Shown: positions 36,578 to 45,396 of the stretch, piece after piece
How positions within the stretch are numbered: the first letter of the stretch is position 1
How the letters are laid out: the number at the start of each line of letters is the position of its first letter
Translations under genes and position numbers: made by a program
Notes under the pieces: model-generated
Databases searched by the model: none
Told to the model about the DNA's origin: nothing
The model's input: the letters and a program-made list of their open reading frames with translations, nothing else
From: Mycolicibacterium gilvum
Lineage (GTDB): Bacteria > Actinomycetota > Actinomycetes > Mycobacteriales > Mycobacteriaceae
DNA: 64,000 nt
NCBI RefSeq assembly: GCF_900454025.1
Contig: NZ_UGQM01000001.1
Span: 992,001 to 1,056,000, forward strand
Direction: 5' to 3'

Positions 36578-39472
36578 CTAGCCCCGCTCCACCCGGTACT
36601 TGCCCCCGACATTGGCAGCCACCTGCTTCTCGGTGCGTCTGCGGTCCATCTCGCCTGGCGCGGCCGCTGACCAGAACGTGATCTCGTCATTACCCGTGGT
36701 GAAATCCCAGCCCTGACCCGGTAATGCCGCCACGGGATCCAGTCCTCGCGCGGTCAATTCGTCGCGCACCTGCTCGCGCGCGGTGCGCCACGCGCTCGCG
36801 GTCGCTGGGCTTGCCGTTCCACGCACATACGCGACAGCGGCGATCTCGTGGTCCAGGTCGTCGCTGAACGCGGCAACCGCCGCCTCGGCCGCGGCGACTT
36901 CGCGCGGCTCGGGCGTCGCCCCCATCTCCAGGTCGGTGTATAGGCCCGGGCTCACCTGTTGCCGGTCACCCCCGACGGTCACGGCGTAGGTGGTGACTGT
37001 CGACGGATTCCCCTCGGCGGTGGCGACGACGGTCACCAACACATAATCATGGCTGGACCGATTGTCGGACAGCACAATTCCATGATTGAGCGACGAGCCG
37101 AATTCCTCGCCGGCGGCGTCGGCGAGCGCAGACACCAGAGGGTGCCCGGGTGCCATCAATTCCGGTGGGTCTGCCGCGAAGACCTGATCGTCAGAGTGCG
37201 CGAACGCCACCCTGTCGTAGCGGGCCATCAGCGACGACCCGAACTCGTCTCGCAGCCGTGTGGGCACATACCCGACCTGCCACGCATCACCCCGCATCGT
37301 GATGTCCACATGAAAGAGCGGCGCGGCCCGCAACATGAAGTCGCGGGTCACATCCGGCTGAAAACTCATTGCCTTCGCGATCTCCATGTCGCGACGCAGC
37401 ACAGCGAGTTCCTCCGGCGTCAGCGTGCTCACCGATGCCGCCCGCTTCTCGACGGCCGATTCGAGGCGTCCCGACACCGACTCGAGCTGGGATTCGATCT
37501 CGTCGCGCTGCGCCTCTCCGCCCACCGCTCGCCGTAGCAATTGACTGAGGCTGATCTCGGTCAGCACCTCGCCGAGCACGTCGAACACCTGGTCACCGAG
37601 CGCCTCCCGCTGCACCTCGACCTTCTCGAGAAGGGTCTGAAAGACATCACCCTCTCGGGTGTCGGCGGCGACGAGATTCCACAGATGACAGGTGTGTCGT
37701 TGACCGATTCGATGGATCCGGCCGAACCGCTGTTCGAGCCGATTTGGGTTCCACGGCACGTCGTAGTTGACCATCAGGTGTGCGACCTGAAGGTTGACGC
37801 CCTCACCCGCAGCGTCTGTCGCAATGAGGACCGAGCTGCTCGGTTGCGTGATGAAGTTCGCCTGCGCGCGCCGGCGATCGGTCCACGACAGCGCACCGTG
37901 AATCACTTGAACGTCGACGGTCCTACCAAGGAGCTCAACGAGACGGTCCTCAAGGTAGTCGAGGGTGTCCCGATTCTCCGAGAAGATGATGATCTTGCGC
38001 CGCTGCCCGTCCGCCTCGAACATCGCTTCACTCGTGAGCAGCTCGGCGAGCGCAGCCCACTTCGCGTCGGCACGGGCCGAATAGACGGCCTCGGCCTTCG
38101 CGACGAGCCGATCGAGCACCAGGATCTCCGCCTCGAGCTCCGCGACTGTTCGCGCGTTCGTGGCGACGCTGACCACCTCGTCCTGGTACGTCTCCGCCCG
38201 CACGCTGCTCATCTCATCGGGATCGTCGTTGCCCACCCCGAGTGTCGCCGCGAGAGCCACGGCGATCTTCCCCTCGGCTGCCTGCGCCTGGTCCGCTTGC
38301 GCGCGCAGCCGGTCGCGCCGACGGGTGAGCGACCGCAGAATCGCCTGCGGAGAGGACGCCAGTCGGCGCTGGAGAACGACGAGCGCGAAACCCACACTGC
38401 GCCTGGTGTCGTCATCGGAGACCTTGTTCATCTCCTCACGCACGTACTCGCTGACCGCCTCGTAGAGCTCGCTCTCGACCGGGCTGAGTCGGTAGGGCAC
38501 GGTGCTCGCGCGGCGCTCGGGAAACAGGGGTGTCCCGTCCAAGTGGACGAGTTGCTCTTTGACCAGGCGACGCATCAGTCCGTCGCCGGCAGGATCCTCG
38601 ACGACGGGCTTATCCGCGGACCCCAGGAGCGTGAGGAATTCCCGATAATCGGCGTCCTTGCCGTTATGCGGAGTCGCCGTCATCAACAACGTGCTCGGGA
38701 CCGCGTCGCGAATAGCCTCGGCGAGCTTGAAGCGCTTTGTCTTGGTGACCGTGCTGCCCCAGGAGCTGACGGAGAGTTTGTGCGCCTCGTCAAAGATGGC
38801 CAGGTCGTAGTCTCCATCGACGGCCTTAGCCGTCAGTTCGCTACTGCGGCTGAACTGGTCGAGCCGAGCGATGAGAAACGGGAAGTCCTGCAGTGACTCG
38901 TGCGGCGAATCACCCAGCAACGAATTCTCGAAGATCTCGAAGTGGAGTGCGAATTTTTCTCTCAGCTCGTTCTGCCATTGCTCAACGAGACTTCCGGGCA
39001 CCACGATGAGACACCGCCGGATCCAGCCCCGCGCGAGCGCCTCTTTGATGAACAGGCCCGCCATGATGGTCTTTCCCGCGCCGGGGTCGTCGGCGAGCAG
39101 GAATCGTTTCGGGTGTCCGGTGAGCATGCAGTCGTAGACAGCCTGCACCTGATGCGGCAGAGCTTCGACATTGGACGACGACACCGCGAGCAGCGGGTTG
39201 AGCACGGCCGCGTGCCGCAACCGCAGGGCTTCGATCGCGAGCCAGAACTGGTCGGGATCGGCGGCGAGGGTAGGGCCTCGACCGCCCACCGGCAGAACCT
39301 TCCTCAACTCGTCCGCAGAGAGAAGCCGCGAGTCCTCGATGCCGAACTCATCCCGATAGCGGACGAAGGCCCCGGAGCCGGCGGCGGTGATGTCGACGAT
39401 CTCGACGACCGCATCGAATGCCAATCCCTCGACTTTGCTTCCCGGCGACAGGTGAGCGAAGCCAGGCAGCAC
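36578..39472 (-). CDS. SNF2-family DNA translocase/helicase, 964 aa
   Basis: GTG 39472 with GGAG seven bases upstream is the start. Motifs in order are PHQVQAVYDCML (Q region, near 104), DDPGAGKTIMAG (Walker A, about 128), FDEAHKL (DEAH, about 227), LLMTATPHNGK, LIATDAAGEGVNLQ and QRFGRIHRIGQ (motif VI, about 585). The last 350 residues are a family-specific extension with a conserved-looking acidic end. It resembles stand-alone SNF2/HepA-like helicases such as DrmD of DISARM. There is no DISARM methyltransferase or DrmB beside it. It is divergent from the phosphoesterase-like/ATPase pair, with only 62 bases between, suggesting co-regulation. Confidence 0.9.
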   Translation of the reverse strand: MLPGFAHLSPGSKVEGLAFDAVVEIVDITAAGSGAFVRYRDEFGIEDSRLLSADELRKVLPVGGRGPTLAADPDQFWLAIEALRLRHAAVLNPLLAVSSSNVEALPHQVQAVYDCMLTGHPKRFLLADDPGAGKTIMAGLFIKEALARGWIRRCLIVVPGSLVEQWQNELREKFALHFEIFENSLLGDSPHESLQDFPFLIARLDQFSRSSELTAKAVDGDYDLAIFDEAHKLSVSSWGSTVTKTKRFKLAEAIRDAVPSTLLMTATPHNGKDADYREFLTLLGSADKPVVEDPAGDGLMRRLVKEQLVHLDGTPLFPERRASTVPYRLSPVESELYEAVSEYVREEMNKVSDDDTRRSVGFALVVLQRRLASSPQAILRSLTRRRDRLRAQADQAQAAEGKIAVALAATLGVGNDDPDEMSSVRAETYQDEVVSVATNARTVAELEAEILVLDRLVAKAEAVYSARADAKWAALAELLTSEAMFEADGQRRKIIIFSENRDTLDYLEDRLVELLGRTVDVQVIHGALSWTDRRRAQANFITQPSSSVLIATDAAGEGVNLQVAHLMVNYDVPWNPNRLEQRFGRIHRIGQRHTCHLWNLVAADTREGDVFQTLLEKVEVQREALGDQVFDVLGEVLTEISLSQLLRRAVGGEAQRDEIESQLESVSGRLESAVEKRAASVSTLTPEELAVLRRDMEIAKAMSFQPDVTRDFMLRAAPLFHVDITMRGDAWQVGYVPTRLRDEFGSSLMARYDRVAFAHSDDQVFAADPPELMAPGHPLVSALADAAGEEFGSSLNHGIVLSDNRSSHDYVLVTVVATAEGNPSTVTTYAVTVGGDRQQVSPGLYTDLEMGATPEPREVAAAEAAVAAFSDDLDHEIAAVAYVRGTASPATASAWRTAREQVRDELTARGLDPVAALPGQGWDFTTGNDEITFWSAAAPGEMDRRRTEKQVAANVGGKYRVERG

Positions 39473-39534
39473 CTCGTCTCCAATCTTCCGGGATCAGCTA
39501 CCCGCATGATAGACAGCAACGGGGAGGATTCGGC
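39473..39534. promoter_or_regulatory. Shared divergent promoter region of the SNF2 and phosphoesterase-like/ATPase genes
   Basis: The 62 bases between two divergent starts must hold both promoters unless they lie within the genes. The rightward gene has a strong GGGGAGG ribosome site at 39521-39527 before GTG 39535. I saw no clear palindrome. Confidence 0.5.
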
Positions 39535-40470
39535 GTGGACATCATGGTTGCCAGTGGGGTGCAACTCGACCATGCGTGGGTCGGTCTCGGTGCTGAATTC
39601 GGAGCGGCGTTACGCGATTGGTCGCGTCAAGTGCTGGCGCTCGTTGTCGAGGAGGCCAACCGCCGGGGTGCTGGAACGTTGCTGATCGCGGGCGGTCTCT
39701 TTGACCGGACGTCCGTGTTACCTGCCACCGTCGATTACGCGTCCCAGATACTCGGCACGTTCGGCGGCGACGTTGTCGTCGTTCCCGGCAAGCCCGACTG
39801 GATCGACGGCACCAGCCTGTACAACACTCACCGCTGGGCTCCCAATACCTCGATCTGTTCGTCCTCCGAATACCAACCCTGCGCGACCGCGCCGTCGGTA
39901 TGGGTGAGCGCGTGGACCTCGCCGGGTGGCGCCGTCCCACGTCTTCCCGACGTGCCGGAACCGCACGTGCTCATCCGCGCCGGCGCGGGTGGCGACGGCA
40001 GAATCCTCGCCGTCCCGAACCTCGTCCGTGATCCACGTGAACCGGGAGGGTTCGCCGTGCTGATCGACGGCACCTCGCCCGAAGAGCCTGCCCGGCGGGT
40101 CGATCTACCAAGCCAACCCGGATCGTTGGCAGACCTCGACGTCACAGACGCCGCGCACTCCGACGCGCTCGCGGCCGCCGTGGAGGCCGTCCTCACGCCG
40201 GGACATCCACTGCTTCTGCGACTGGTCGGCACGCTCGCACCCGGGGTACTGCTCCCGGGATTCAGCGGACCGGACCGAAACCTTCCGTCCGACGTCGTGC
40301 TCGACGTCGATTCTCTGAGCTTCGCCACACCGTCGGTGGACCCGGCCGACCGCAGCGCCCGAGCCGAATTCCTCCGAGCGATGGCGCACGCCAACGCCTC
40401 TGACTTGCAACGGCATCAGACCACCGCCCTCGGTCTGGCCGCACTCGACGCCTCAGTCCAGGGGGCGTGA
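39535..40470 (+). CDS. Degenerate SbcD/YhaO-like calcineurin-fold protein, probably catalytically dead
   Basis: GTG 39535, seven bases after GGGGAGG, gives 311 residues. The layout follows SbcD/YhaO phosphoesterases, but the metal ligands are lost. IMVASGVQLDHAWVG aligns with the family's HxADxHLD motif but has G8 and Q10 in place of Asp and His. LLIAGGLFDR replaces AGDLFDR, and VVPGKPDW replaces PGNHD. The fold is therefore recognisable while the di-metal site is not. It ends three bases before the YhaN-like ATPase, the same pairing as SbcD with SbcC or YhaO with YhaN. It probably acts as a structural subunit of the ATPase. Homology by motif position is good but not proven. Confidence 0.72.
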   Translation: MDIMVASGVQLDHAWVGLGAEFGAALRDWSRQVLALVVEEANRRGAGTLLIAGGLFDRTSVLPATVDYASQILGTFGGDVVVVPGKPDWIDGTSLYNTHRWAPNTSICSSSEYQPCATAPSVWVSAWTSPGGAVPRLPDVPEPHVLIRAGAGGDGRILAVPNLVRDPREPGGFAVLIDGTSPEEPARRVDLPSQPGSLADLDVTDAAHSDALAAAVEAVLTPGHPLLLRLVGTLAPGVLLPGFSGPDRNLPSDVVLDVDSLSFATPSVDPADRSARAEFLRAMAHANASDLQRHQTTALGLAALDASVQGA

Positions 40471-40473
40471 CAC

Positions 40474-43227
40474 ATGCGCATCGACCGCGTCATCGGCACC
40501 GCGTTTGGTCCACTCCGCGGCGAAACACTGCAGTTCGCACCCGGTCTCAATGTCGTACACGGACCCAACGAAGCGGGAAAGTCCAGTTGGTTCAACGCCA
40601 CGTACACGGCTCTCGCCGGACGGCGGAAGTACAAGGGCAGAGGCAGTGCCGCCGAGACGGAGTTCAGGAACCGACACAAGCCCTGGTCGGGCTCCAAATG
40701 GGCTGCCGGCGTTGCCGTCACGCTCGACGACGATCGCGCACTGGCTATTACCCAGGATCTTGCGAAGGGAGAATGGACGATCGTCGACGGCTCGACTGCC
40801 CAGGCGATATCCGATGCTGAATTGCTCACGGACGCAAGCCTGGACGGCACCCGCCTACTGGGCCTCAACCGCCACTCAGCGCGATCGACCATCTTCACCG
40901 GCCAAGCCGACATCCTCCGAGTGCGCGACGACGCCGGCGAACTTCAGGAGCTCCTGGAGAGGGCCGCCTCGACCGGGGCGACCGATGCGACTGCCGACGC
41001 GGCGCTGGCCTGGCTCAAGGAGCGACGTGCCGAATGGGTGGGAGTGGCGCACGGAAAGAAGCCGCTCGCGACCACCCGAGCTGCTCTGAACGCGTCGCGA
41101 GCGCTGGCGCAGACACGACGAGACGACCTCGCTGAGCTCCTCGAGACCATTGCCAACCGTCAGAAGCTTGTCGCACCCCTCGTGAAAGCCCGCGCGAAAG
41201 TCGAACTGTCCGAACGCTTCGTGAAGTGGCAGAGCGTGTACGAGTTGCGGGGCCGTGTCGAGAAGGCTGCAGAGCTGTCGACCAGAGTGGCTCAACTACG
41301 CGAAGCCGACCTGACTGTTGACGAGGAGAAAGCCGCGGCCGCCACCGAGGCTCTGGTGGTGTTTGACCGCGGGACCGATGTAGCGCCACTGGGTGACGGA
41401 CCGACAGCGGCCGAGCTGCAAATCCAGATCGACGAGCTGCCCCAGGTGCCGGAGGGTGATCGCGAGCCACGTCAAGACGTCGTCGACGCCCACAGCGACC
41501 TGCTCAAGGCTCAAACTGCACTCGACACCCACATGCAGGCCACGCCGCCCGACGTCGAGCCACCTCCACCGACCACACTCTTCTCGGACGAGTTGCGCAC
41601 TCTCGCTGATGTTCTGGCGTCGCCGCCGCCTGTGGTGGACGCGGCTGCGGTAGCGGCGTTTCAGCAGGACAGGGAACAGCGGACGGCGCAGTTGGCAGCA
41701 CTGCAGCGCAACGTCGACGAGTACGATGCCGCGTACCGGCAGGCGAAGGTCGATTACGACGCCGCCGTCGAAAACGGTGGACTGGCTCTCGAGTTGGCCG
41801 CGCTCCACGCCATTGAGCGATCGGCCGCTGAAGACGTTTTGGCCGCCCGTCGCAGACAAGTCGACCTTCTGACGGGAGCACTGTCGGCGCAGGAAGTTCA
41901 GGCGGGCGTGATGGCGCAAGAGGTTGCGCTACGCCAACATCAGGAACGCGTCGGTGCCGCCCAAGCCCAGGTACGTGAGGAATCGCTCGACGCCGACCCG
42001 GAGGCCCTGAAAAAGATCGCCCGCGAGATTGATGCCGCCGGCGCAGCGCGGATCGCGGCAGCCAAGCATGCGGATCGAGCCGCGGAGTTCCGGGCCGCAC
42101 GAGACGACCGCGTCCGAGCACTTGCGCGCCTACTCGGGGGACAGGATCCTCTCACCACGGAAGATCCTCTTGCGCAGACACTTCAGAGGTTCACCGACTA
42201 CGTCGAGGCCTGCAAGTCTCGCGCGGAGGTCGCCAACCAAGCCGCTCGTCACGCCGACCTCGTCGAGGCGCATAGCCAGCGGCTACAGCTCGAAGCGAGC
42301 CACCTCCAGGCGCTCTCCGTGCGTGAAGCGCAAGGACGCGAGGTGATCCAGCGTGCCGCTGGCCTTGGCGTAACCGCCGATACTCTGGAGACCGCGATCG
42401 AACAGCTACGCCGGTGGGTGAGTGAGCAAGACGCAAAGCGCGCGGCGCTGACCAAGTGGAAGACCGACGTCGCCCTACTCGAACAACTACTGAGTGGTCG
42501 CGAACTGGCTGACCTGCAAGCGGATCTCGCGACGTTGACTGCGGGCGCCGGTGAGGAGCCGGAGGAGCCGATGCCGCCGGATCTGAACACGTTCGTCACG
42601 GAGGCAAAAGCGCTCTACGACAGGATGATCGACCTCGACGGTCAGCTCAAGGGAAAGATTCAGGCCCTCGGCAACGCCCTCGGGTCGGTGGCGGAGGCCG
42701 TGGAGGAGGAGGCCGACGCACAGCGGGCAGTCGATCAGGTCGAGACGTTGGCGTCGTGTCTGGACGCGGCCACCGCCGAACTCACCAACGCCAAGGAACG
42801 CGCCAACGCTTCCATTGCACCCGCTCTCGCTGATCGGATGCGGCCTTGGCTACCCAGGGTGACCAACGGCCGGTACCGTGACGTCACCGTCGATCCGGGC
42901 GATCTGACGATCCACGTGACAGAGACGACCGGCCAAGTACGCCAAGCAGATCGGCTCTCACTCGGTACGACCGAACAGATCTACCTCCTACTTCGGGTAA
43001 CCCTCTCGGAAGTACTCTCCGGTGGCGCCGAGACCGCGCCGCTGATCTTCGACGATGTCACCACCCAGTCGGACACCACTCGCACGCTCGCGGTGATGGA
43101 ACTGCTGCATGAGCTCAGCGCAGAGCATCAGGTCATCCTCTTCTCTCAGGAGGACGAAGTCGTCGAGTGGGCGCAGCGAAACATCGATCCCACGAGGGAC
43201 AGGATTATTCCGCTGCCGGCGCCCTGA
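40474..43227 (+). CDS. YhaN/SbcC-like AAA-type coiled-coil ATPase
   Basis: The 917-residue SMC-like protein has an N-terminal Walker A motif GPNEAGKSSWFN (about 31-42), as in the AAA_27/YhaN group. A long charged coiled-coil region follows (about 170-770). The C-terminal signature is LSLGTTEQIYLLLRV near 827, and Walker B is APLIFDDVTTQSD near 852. Such ATPases, with an SbcD-type partner, form DNA-end or clamp complexes. It starts three bases after the degenerate phosphoesterase-like gene. With the divergent SNF2 helicase it may form a DNA-sensing complex; the function is inferred from families, not shown. Confidence 0.88.
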   Translation: MRIDRVIGTAFGPLRGETLQFAPGLNVVHGPNEAGKSSWFNATYTALAGRRKYKGRGSAAETEFRNRHKPWSGSKWAAGVAVTLDDDRALAITQDLAKGEWTIVDGSTAQAISDAELLTDASLDGTRLLGLNRHSARSTIFTGQADILRVRDDAGELQELLERAASTGATDATADAALAWLKERRAEWVGVAHGKKPLATTRAALNASRALAQTRRDDLAELLETIANRQKLVAPLVKARAKVELSERFVKWQSVYELRGRVEKAAELSTRVAQLREADLTVDEEKAAAATEALVVFDRGTDVAPLGDGPTAAELQIQIDELPQVPEGDREPRQDVVDAHSDLLKAQTALDTHMQATPPDVEPPPPTTLFSDELRTLADVLASPPPVVDAAAVAAFQQDREQRTAQLAALQRNVDEYDAAYRQAKVDYDAAVENGGLALELAALHAIERSAAEDVLAARRRQVDLLTGALSAQEVQAGVMAQEVALRQHQERVGAAQAQVREESLDADPEALKKIAREIDAAGAARIAAAKHADRAAEFRAARDDRVRALARLLGGQDPLTTEDPLAQTLQRFTDYVEACKSRAEVANQAARHADLVEAHSQRLQLEASHLQALSVREAQGREVIQRAAGLGVTADTLETAIEQLRRWVSEQDAKRAALTKWKTDVALLEQLLSGRELADLQADLATLTAGAGEEPEEPMPPDLNTFVTEAKALYDRMIDLDGQLKGKIQALGNALGSVAEAVEEEADAQRAVDQVETLASCLDAATAELTNAKERANASIAPALADRMRPWLPRVTNGRYRDVTVDPGDLTIHVTETTGQVRQADRLSLGTTEQIYLLLRVTLSEVLSGGAETAPLIFDDVTTQSDTTRTLAVMELLHELSAEHQVILFSQEDEVVEWAQRNIDPTRDRIIPLPAP

Positions 43228-43420
43228 ATCAACGTCGATTCGAAGCGCGGAATCAACCCAAACCACTCGAGTCCCGCGTCGCCAAACTCATCGCGGTGAC
43301 GGCTTGATCGTCCACGCCCGAAAAAGTAGCTCTCTCGACGGATGGCTGTACCGCCGAACACCGGTACGCCGTCAACGACTTCGTGTCCAGGGGGAACTCC
43401 TGTGGTCGGTGGTTCGGGGT

Positions 43421-43438
43421 AGGACCGCCGACGGTCCT
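43421..43438. terminator. Hairpin AGGACCG-CCGA-CGGTCCT
   Basis: Perfect 7-bp arms with a 4-base loop lie 194 bases after the ATPase gene and 73 bases before the next start. There is no T-tract, as is usual in mycobacteria. It could be an operator instead. Confidence 0.4.
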
Positions 43439-43510
43439 GAGGCTGTCTGCCATGACGAGGGCCTCTCCGAGTGTGCCGACATGTCGGGGCTCCCGCGTAG
43501 CGTCCGCGTC

Positions 43511-44614
43511 ATGAGTCACGGGCGTAGAAACCGCAAGATGAAGCAGGCGCGCCGCGATGCGCTTCGTGCAAAGAAACGCCGGGTGGATGCAGTCCCCGAA
43601 CCGCCTCCCGATGATGTGTCGCCGCTCTCGTTCGCGATGGAGAACCCCTGGGGTCTCTTGATGTTCGCGAGCGAGAAGGTCGAGGCGGCGAAGCCAGACC
43701 CCGTCGCGAATTGGCGCCTTGATAAGCGCACTTCACTCGACTTCGGCCACCTCCTCCAGAATTTCCGCAACGCTCCCAATTCCGAGAGCGCCATGCTCGT
43801 CGCTCTGTTCAGTGAACTGTTGGACGATGAGGCGCTGCAGCAGCGCTATCGTTCGGCGCTGGACGCGTACAACGGGCCGCTACCGCTGTGGGCCGCTGGA
43901 CTTCGCGAGGTCGAGGTTCATCGGGCGGTGCGTCACTCCCATGTGCTCGGAGATTTCGACGAGCTCTGGATCGGCGCCCGACTCGCCGACGGACGGGAAG
44001 CGACCTGTGTGGTCCGGATGGAGCACCTCGAAGACTCCGAGATCGTCGATGCAGACCTCTGGGTCGACGCGATCGACATCCACTTGCGGCGAAGCTCCAA
44101 TGCTGACTTCACCACCATGGACATGAGCCTCGCCGATGCGCGGGCGTGGATCGAACGCAGCCTGCAGCAGAAGTTCGTCTTCCGGGAGACCGCGACGTGG
44201 CCTGGTTGCCGACCGCTGGTGCGATGGTTGGTCGGTCATCTACCGGAGGGCGGCGACGGGTACCAGTGGTCGGGCTCGGCATGGGGATCGGGCAGAGCAC
44301 TGGGCGACGAGTTCTTCGGATGTGAGGCCGGCGCACGCTTCGATCGCCGCGACCACCTGCTCCTCTTGACGGACCTCATGCAATCCGGGACGGGGGATCC
44401 CCTGCGGTGGAGCGCCCGGCGCGTCGAGCATGTGCTCGAATCATCGACGCTCCACGACCACTCGTTGAAAGTCCTCCTGGAGGTACCCGCGCTCCTGCGG
44501 GCATTCATCCCGTTCGCGCATCAGCGAAGCGGGATCCGCGACGGCTTGACCGCAGAAGCCCTGACCGCCCTCGATGGGAGCCAGACCGGTGACGGGTTGA
44601 GAGTCGCAGGGTAG
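43511..44614 (+). CDS. Hypothetical protein, 367 aa
   Basis: ATG 43511 begins a basic N-terminus (MSHGRRNRKMKQARRDAL); in-frame ATGs at 43463 and 43481 are alternatives with no better ribosome site. The rest is acidic and Trp-rich, with segments such as DELWIGARLADGREATCVVRMEHLE and DLWVDAIDIHLRRSS. No membrane segment or catalytic motif is visible. I do not recognise it. The composition resembles conserved mycobacterial hypotheticals. It is followed by a perfect hairpin. Confidence 0.75.
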   Translation: MSHGRRNRKMKQARRDALRAKKRRVDAVPEPPPDDVSPLSFAMENPWGLLMFASEKVEAAKPDPVANWRLDKRTSLDFGHLLQNFRNAPNSESAMLVALFSELLDDEALQQRYRSALDAYNGPLPLWAAGLREVEVHRAVRHSHVLGDFDELWIGARLADGREATCVVRMEHLEDSEIVDADLWVDAIDIHLRRSSNADFTTMDMSLADARAWIERSLQQKFVFRETATWPGCRPLVRWLVGHLPEGGDGYQWSGSAWGSGRALGDEFFGCEAGARFDRRDHLLLLTDLMQSGTGDPLRWSARRVEHVLESSTLHDHSLKVLLEVPALLRAFIPFAHQRSGIRDGLTAEALTALDGSQTGDGLRVAG

Positions 44615-44622
44615 ACGTGGGT

Positions 44623-44640
44623 CGTCAACTGTTGTTGACG
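44623..44640. terminator. Hairpin CGTCAAC-TGTT-GTTGACG after the 367-aa gene
   Basis: Perfect 7-bp arms with a TGTT loop begin nine bases after the TAG stop. There is no T-tract. The position fits a terminator, or an operator for the VapBC operon that starts at 44719. Confidence 0.5.
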
Positions 44641-44687
44641 TGGACCAAGCGCATAAGGTTTCTGAGCGTCGCCGACGCCGCAACCAT

Positions 44688-44718
44688 GGCAATGGGATTT
44701 CACTGGTAGCGTGGCCCC
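44688..44718 (+). promoter_or_regulatory. vapBC copy 1 promoter, leaderless, with decayed operator
   Basis: TAGCGT at 44707-44712 ends seven bases before the A of ATG 44719, the spacing of a leaderless mycobacterial promoter. The region aligns base for base without gaps with the vapBC copy 2 promoter at 58146-58177. Here the GGGATTA/TAATCCC arms are broken (GGGATTT, GGCCCC). Confidence 0.55.
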
Positions 44719-44958
44719 ATGGAGGCTGTGATCGATTCCGGTGGTCGAGTGGTATTACCGAAGCAACTGCGGGACGCCTTAGGTTTGACCCCCGGCATGA
44801 AAGTGGACATTTCTGCCTACGGCGTTGGGCTGCAGATCGTTCCGGGCGGGCGAACCGCTCGACTGGAACGCGACGACGATGGTCGTCTCGTGGCGCAAGC
44901 CGACACCGTCGTCACCGACGAAATGATGTTCGCCATCATCGACTCCGGTCGGCGCTGA
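44719..44958 (+). CDS. vapB: VapB antitoxin, AbrB/MazE-like (copy 1)
   Basis: The 79-residue protein has the swapped-hairpin AbrB fold, VIDSGGRVVLPKQLRDALGL, at its N-terminus. The C-terminal tail TDEMMFAIIDSGRR is the probable toxin-binding arm. It is nearly identical to the antitoxin at 58175. It lies six bases before its toxin. It should bind its own promoter and neutralise VapC. Confidence 0.93.
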   Translation: MEAVIDSGGRVVLPKQLRDALGLTPGMKVDISAYGVGLQIVPGGRTARLERDDDGRLVAQADTVVTDEMMFAIIDSGRR

Positions 44959-44964
44959 TAAACG

Positions 44965-45375
44965 ATGCCTGTCACAGCGGTTGATACGAGTGTCGCTGTA
45001 CCGCTGCTCGTCGGCTCCCACCGGGAACACGCCGCCGTGGCGAGATGGGCAAAAGGCAAGACGCTGGGACTGAGCGGGCATGCGCTGACCGAGACGTACT
45101 CGGTGCTGACACGGCTACCCGGTGATGCGCGACTGCTCCCGCGGGATGCGGTCGCACTGATCGACGCCAACTTCACCGCATCCCTCACACTCGGCGCCCG
45201 CGTCGCACGTAGTGCGCATCGCGAGTTGGCTCGACGAGGAATCGGCGGCGGTGCGACTTACGACGGACTCGTTGCGCTGGCGGCGCGAGAACACGGGGTG
45301 GCGCTGGCAACTCGTGATGCCCGCGCCAGGGCGACTTACGAAGCCCTGGGTGTGGACACCGAAGTCGTTGCATGA
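44965..45375 (+). CDS. vapC: VapC toxin, PIN-domain ribonuclease (copy 1)
   Basis: The 136-residue PIN domain has the acidic site AVDTSVAVPLL (D7), HALTETYSVLTRLPGDAR (Glu near 42), YDGLVALAAREHG (Asp near 95) and ATRDARAR (Asp near 114). The catalytic set is complete, so the RNase should be active. It is cotranscribed with the antitoxin and converges on the SEC-C gene 21 bases away. It is a close paralogue of 58411-58845. Confidence 0.93.
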   Translation: MPVTAVDTSVAVPLLVGSHREHAAVARWAKGKTLGLSGHALTETYSVLTRLPGDARLLPRDAVALIDANFTASLTLGARVARSAHRELARRGIGGGATYDGLVALAAREHGVALATRDARARATYEALGVDTEVVA

Positions 45376-45396
45376 TGACGCCGAGCCGCTAGCCAC

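Noticed and set aside
1..43227. A DISARM system from the DUF1998 helicase and the SNF2 helicase
   Set aside because: The two genes are over 34 kb apart, and no DISARM methyltransferase, DrmC-type PLD nuclease or DrmA/DrmB pair is present in the window.
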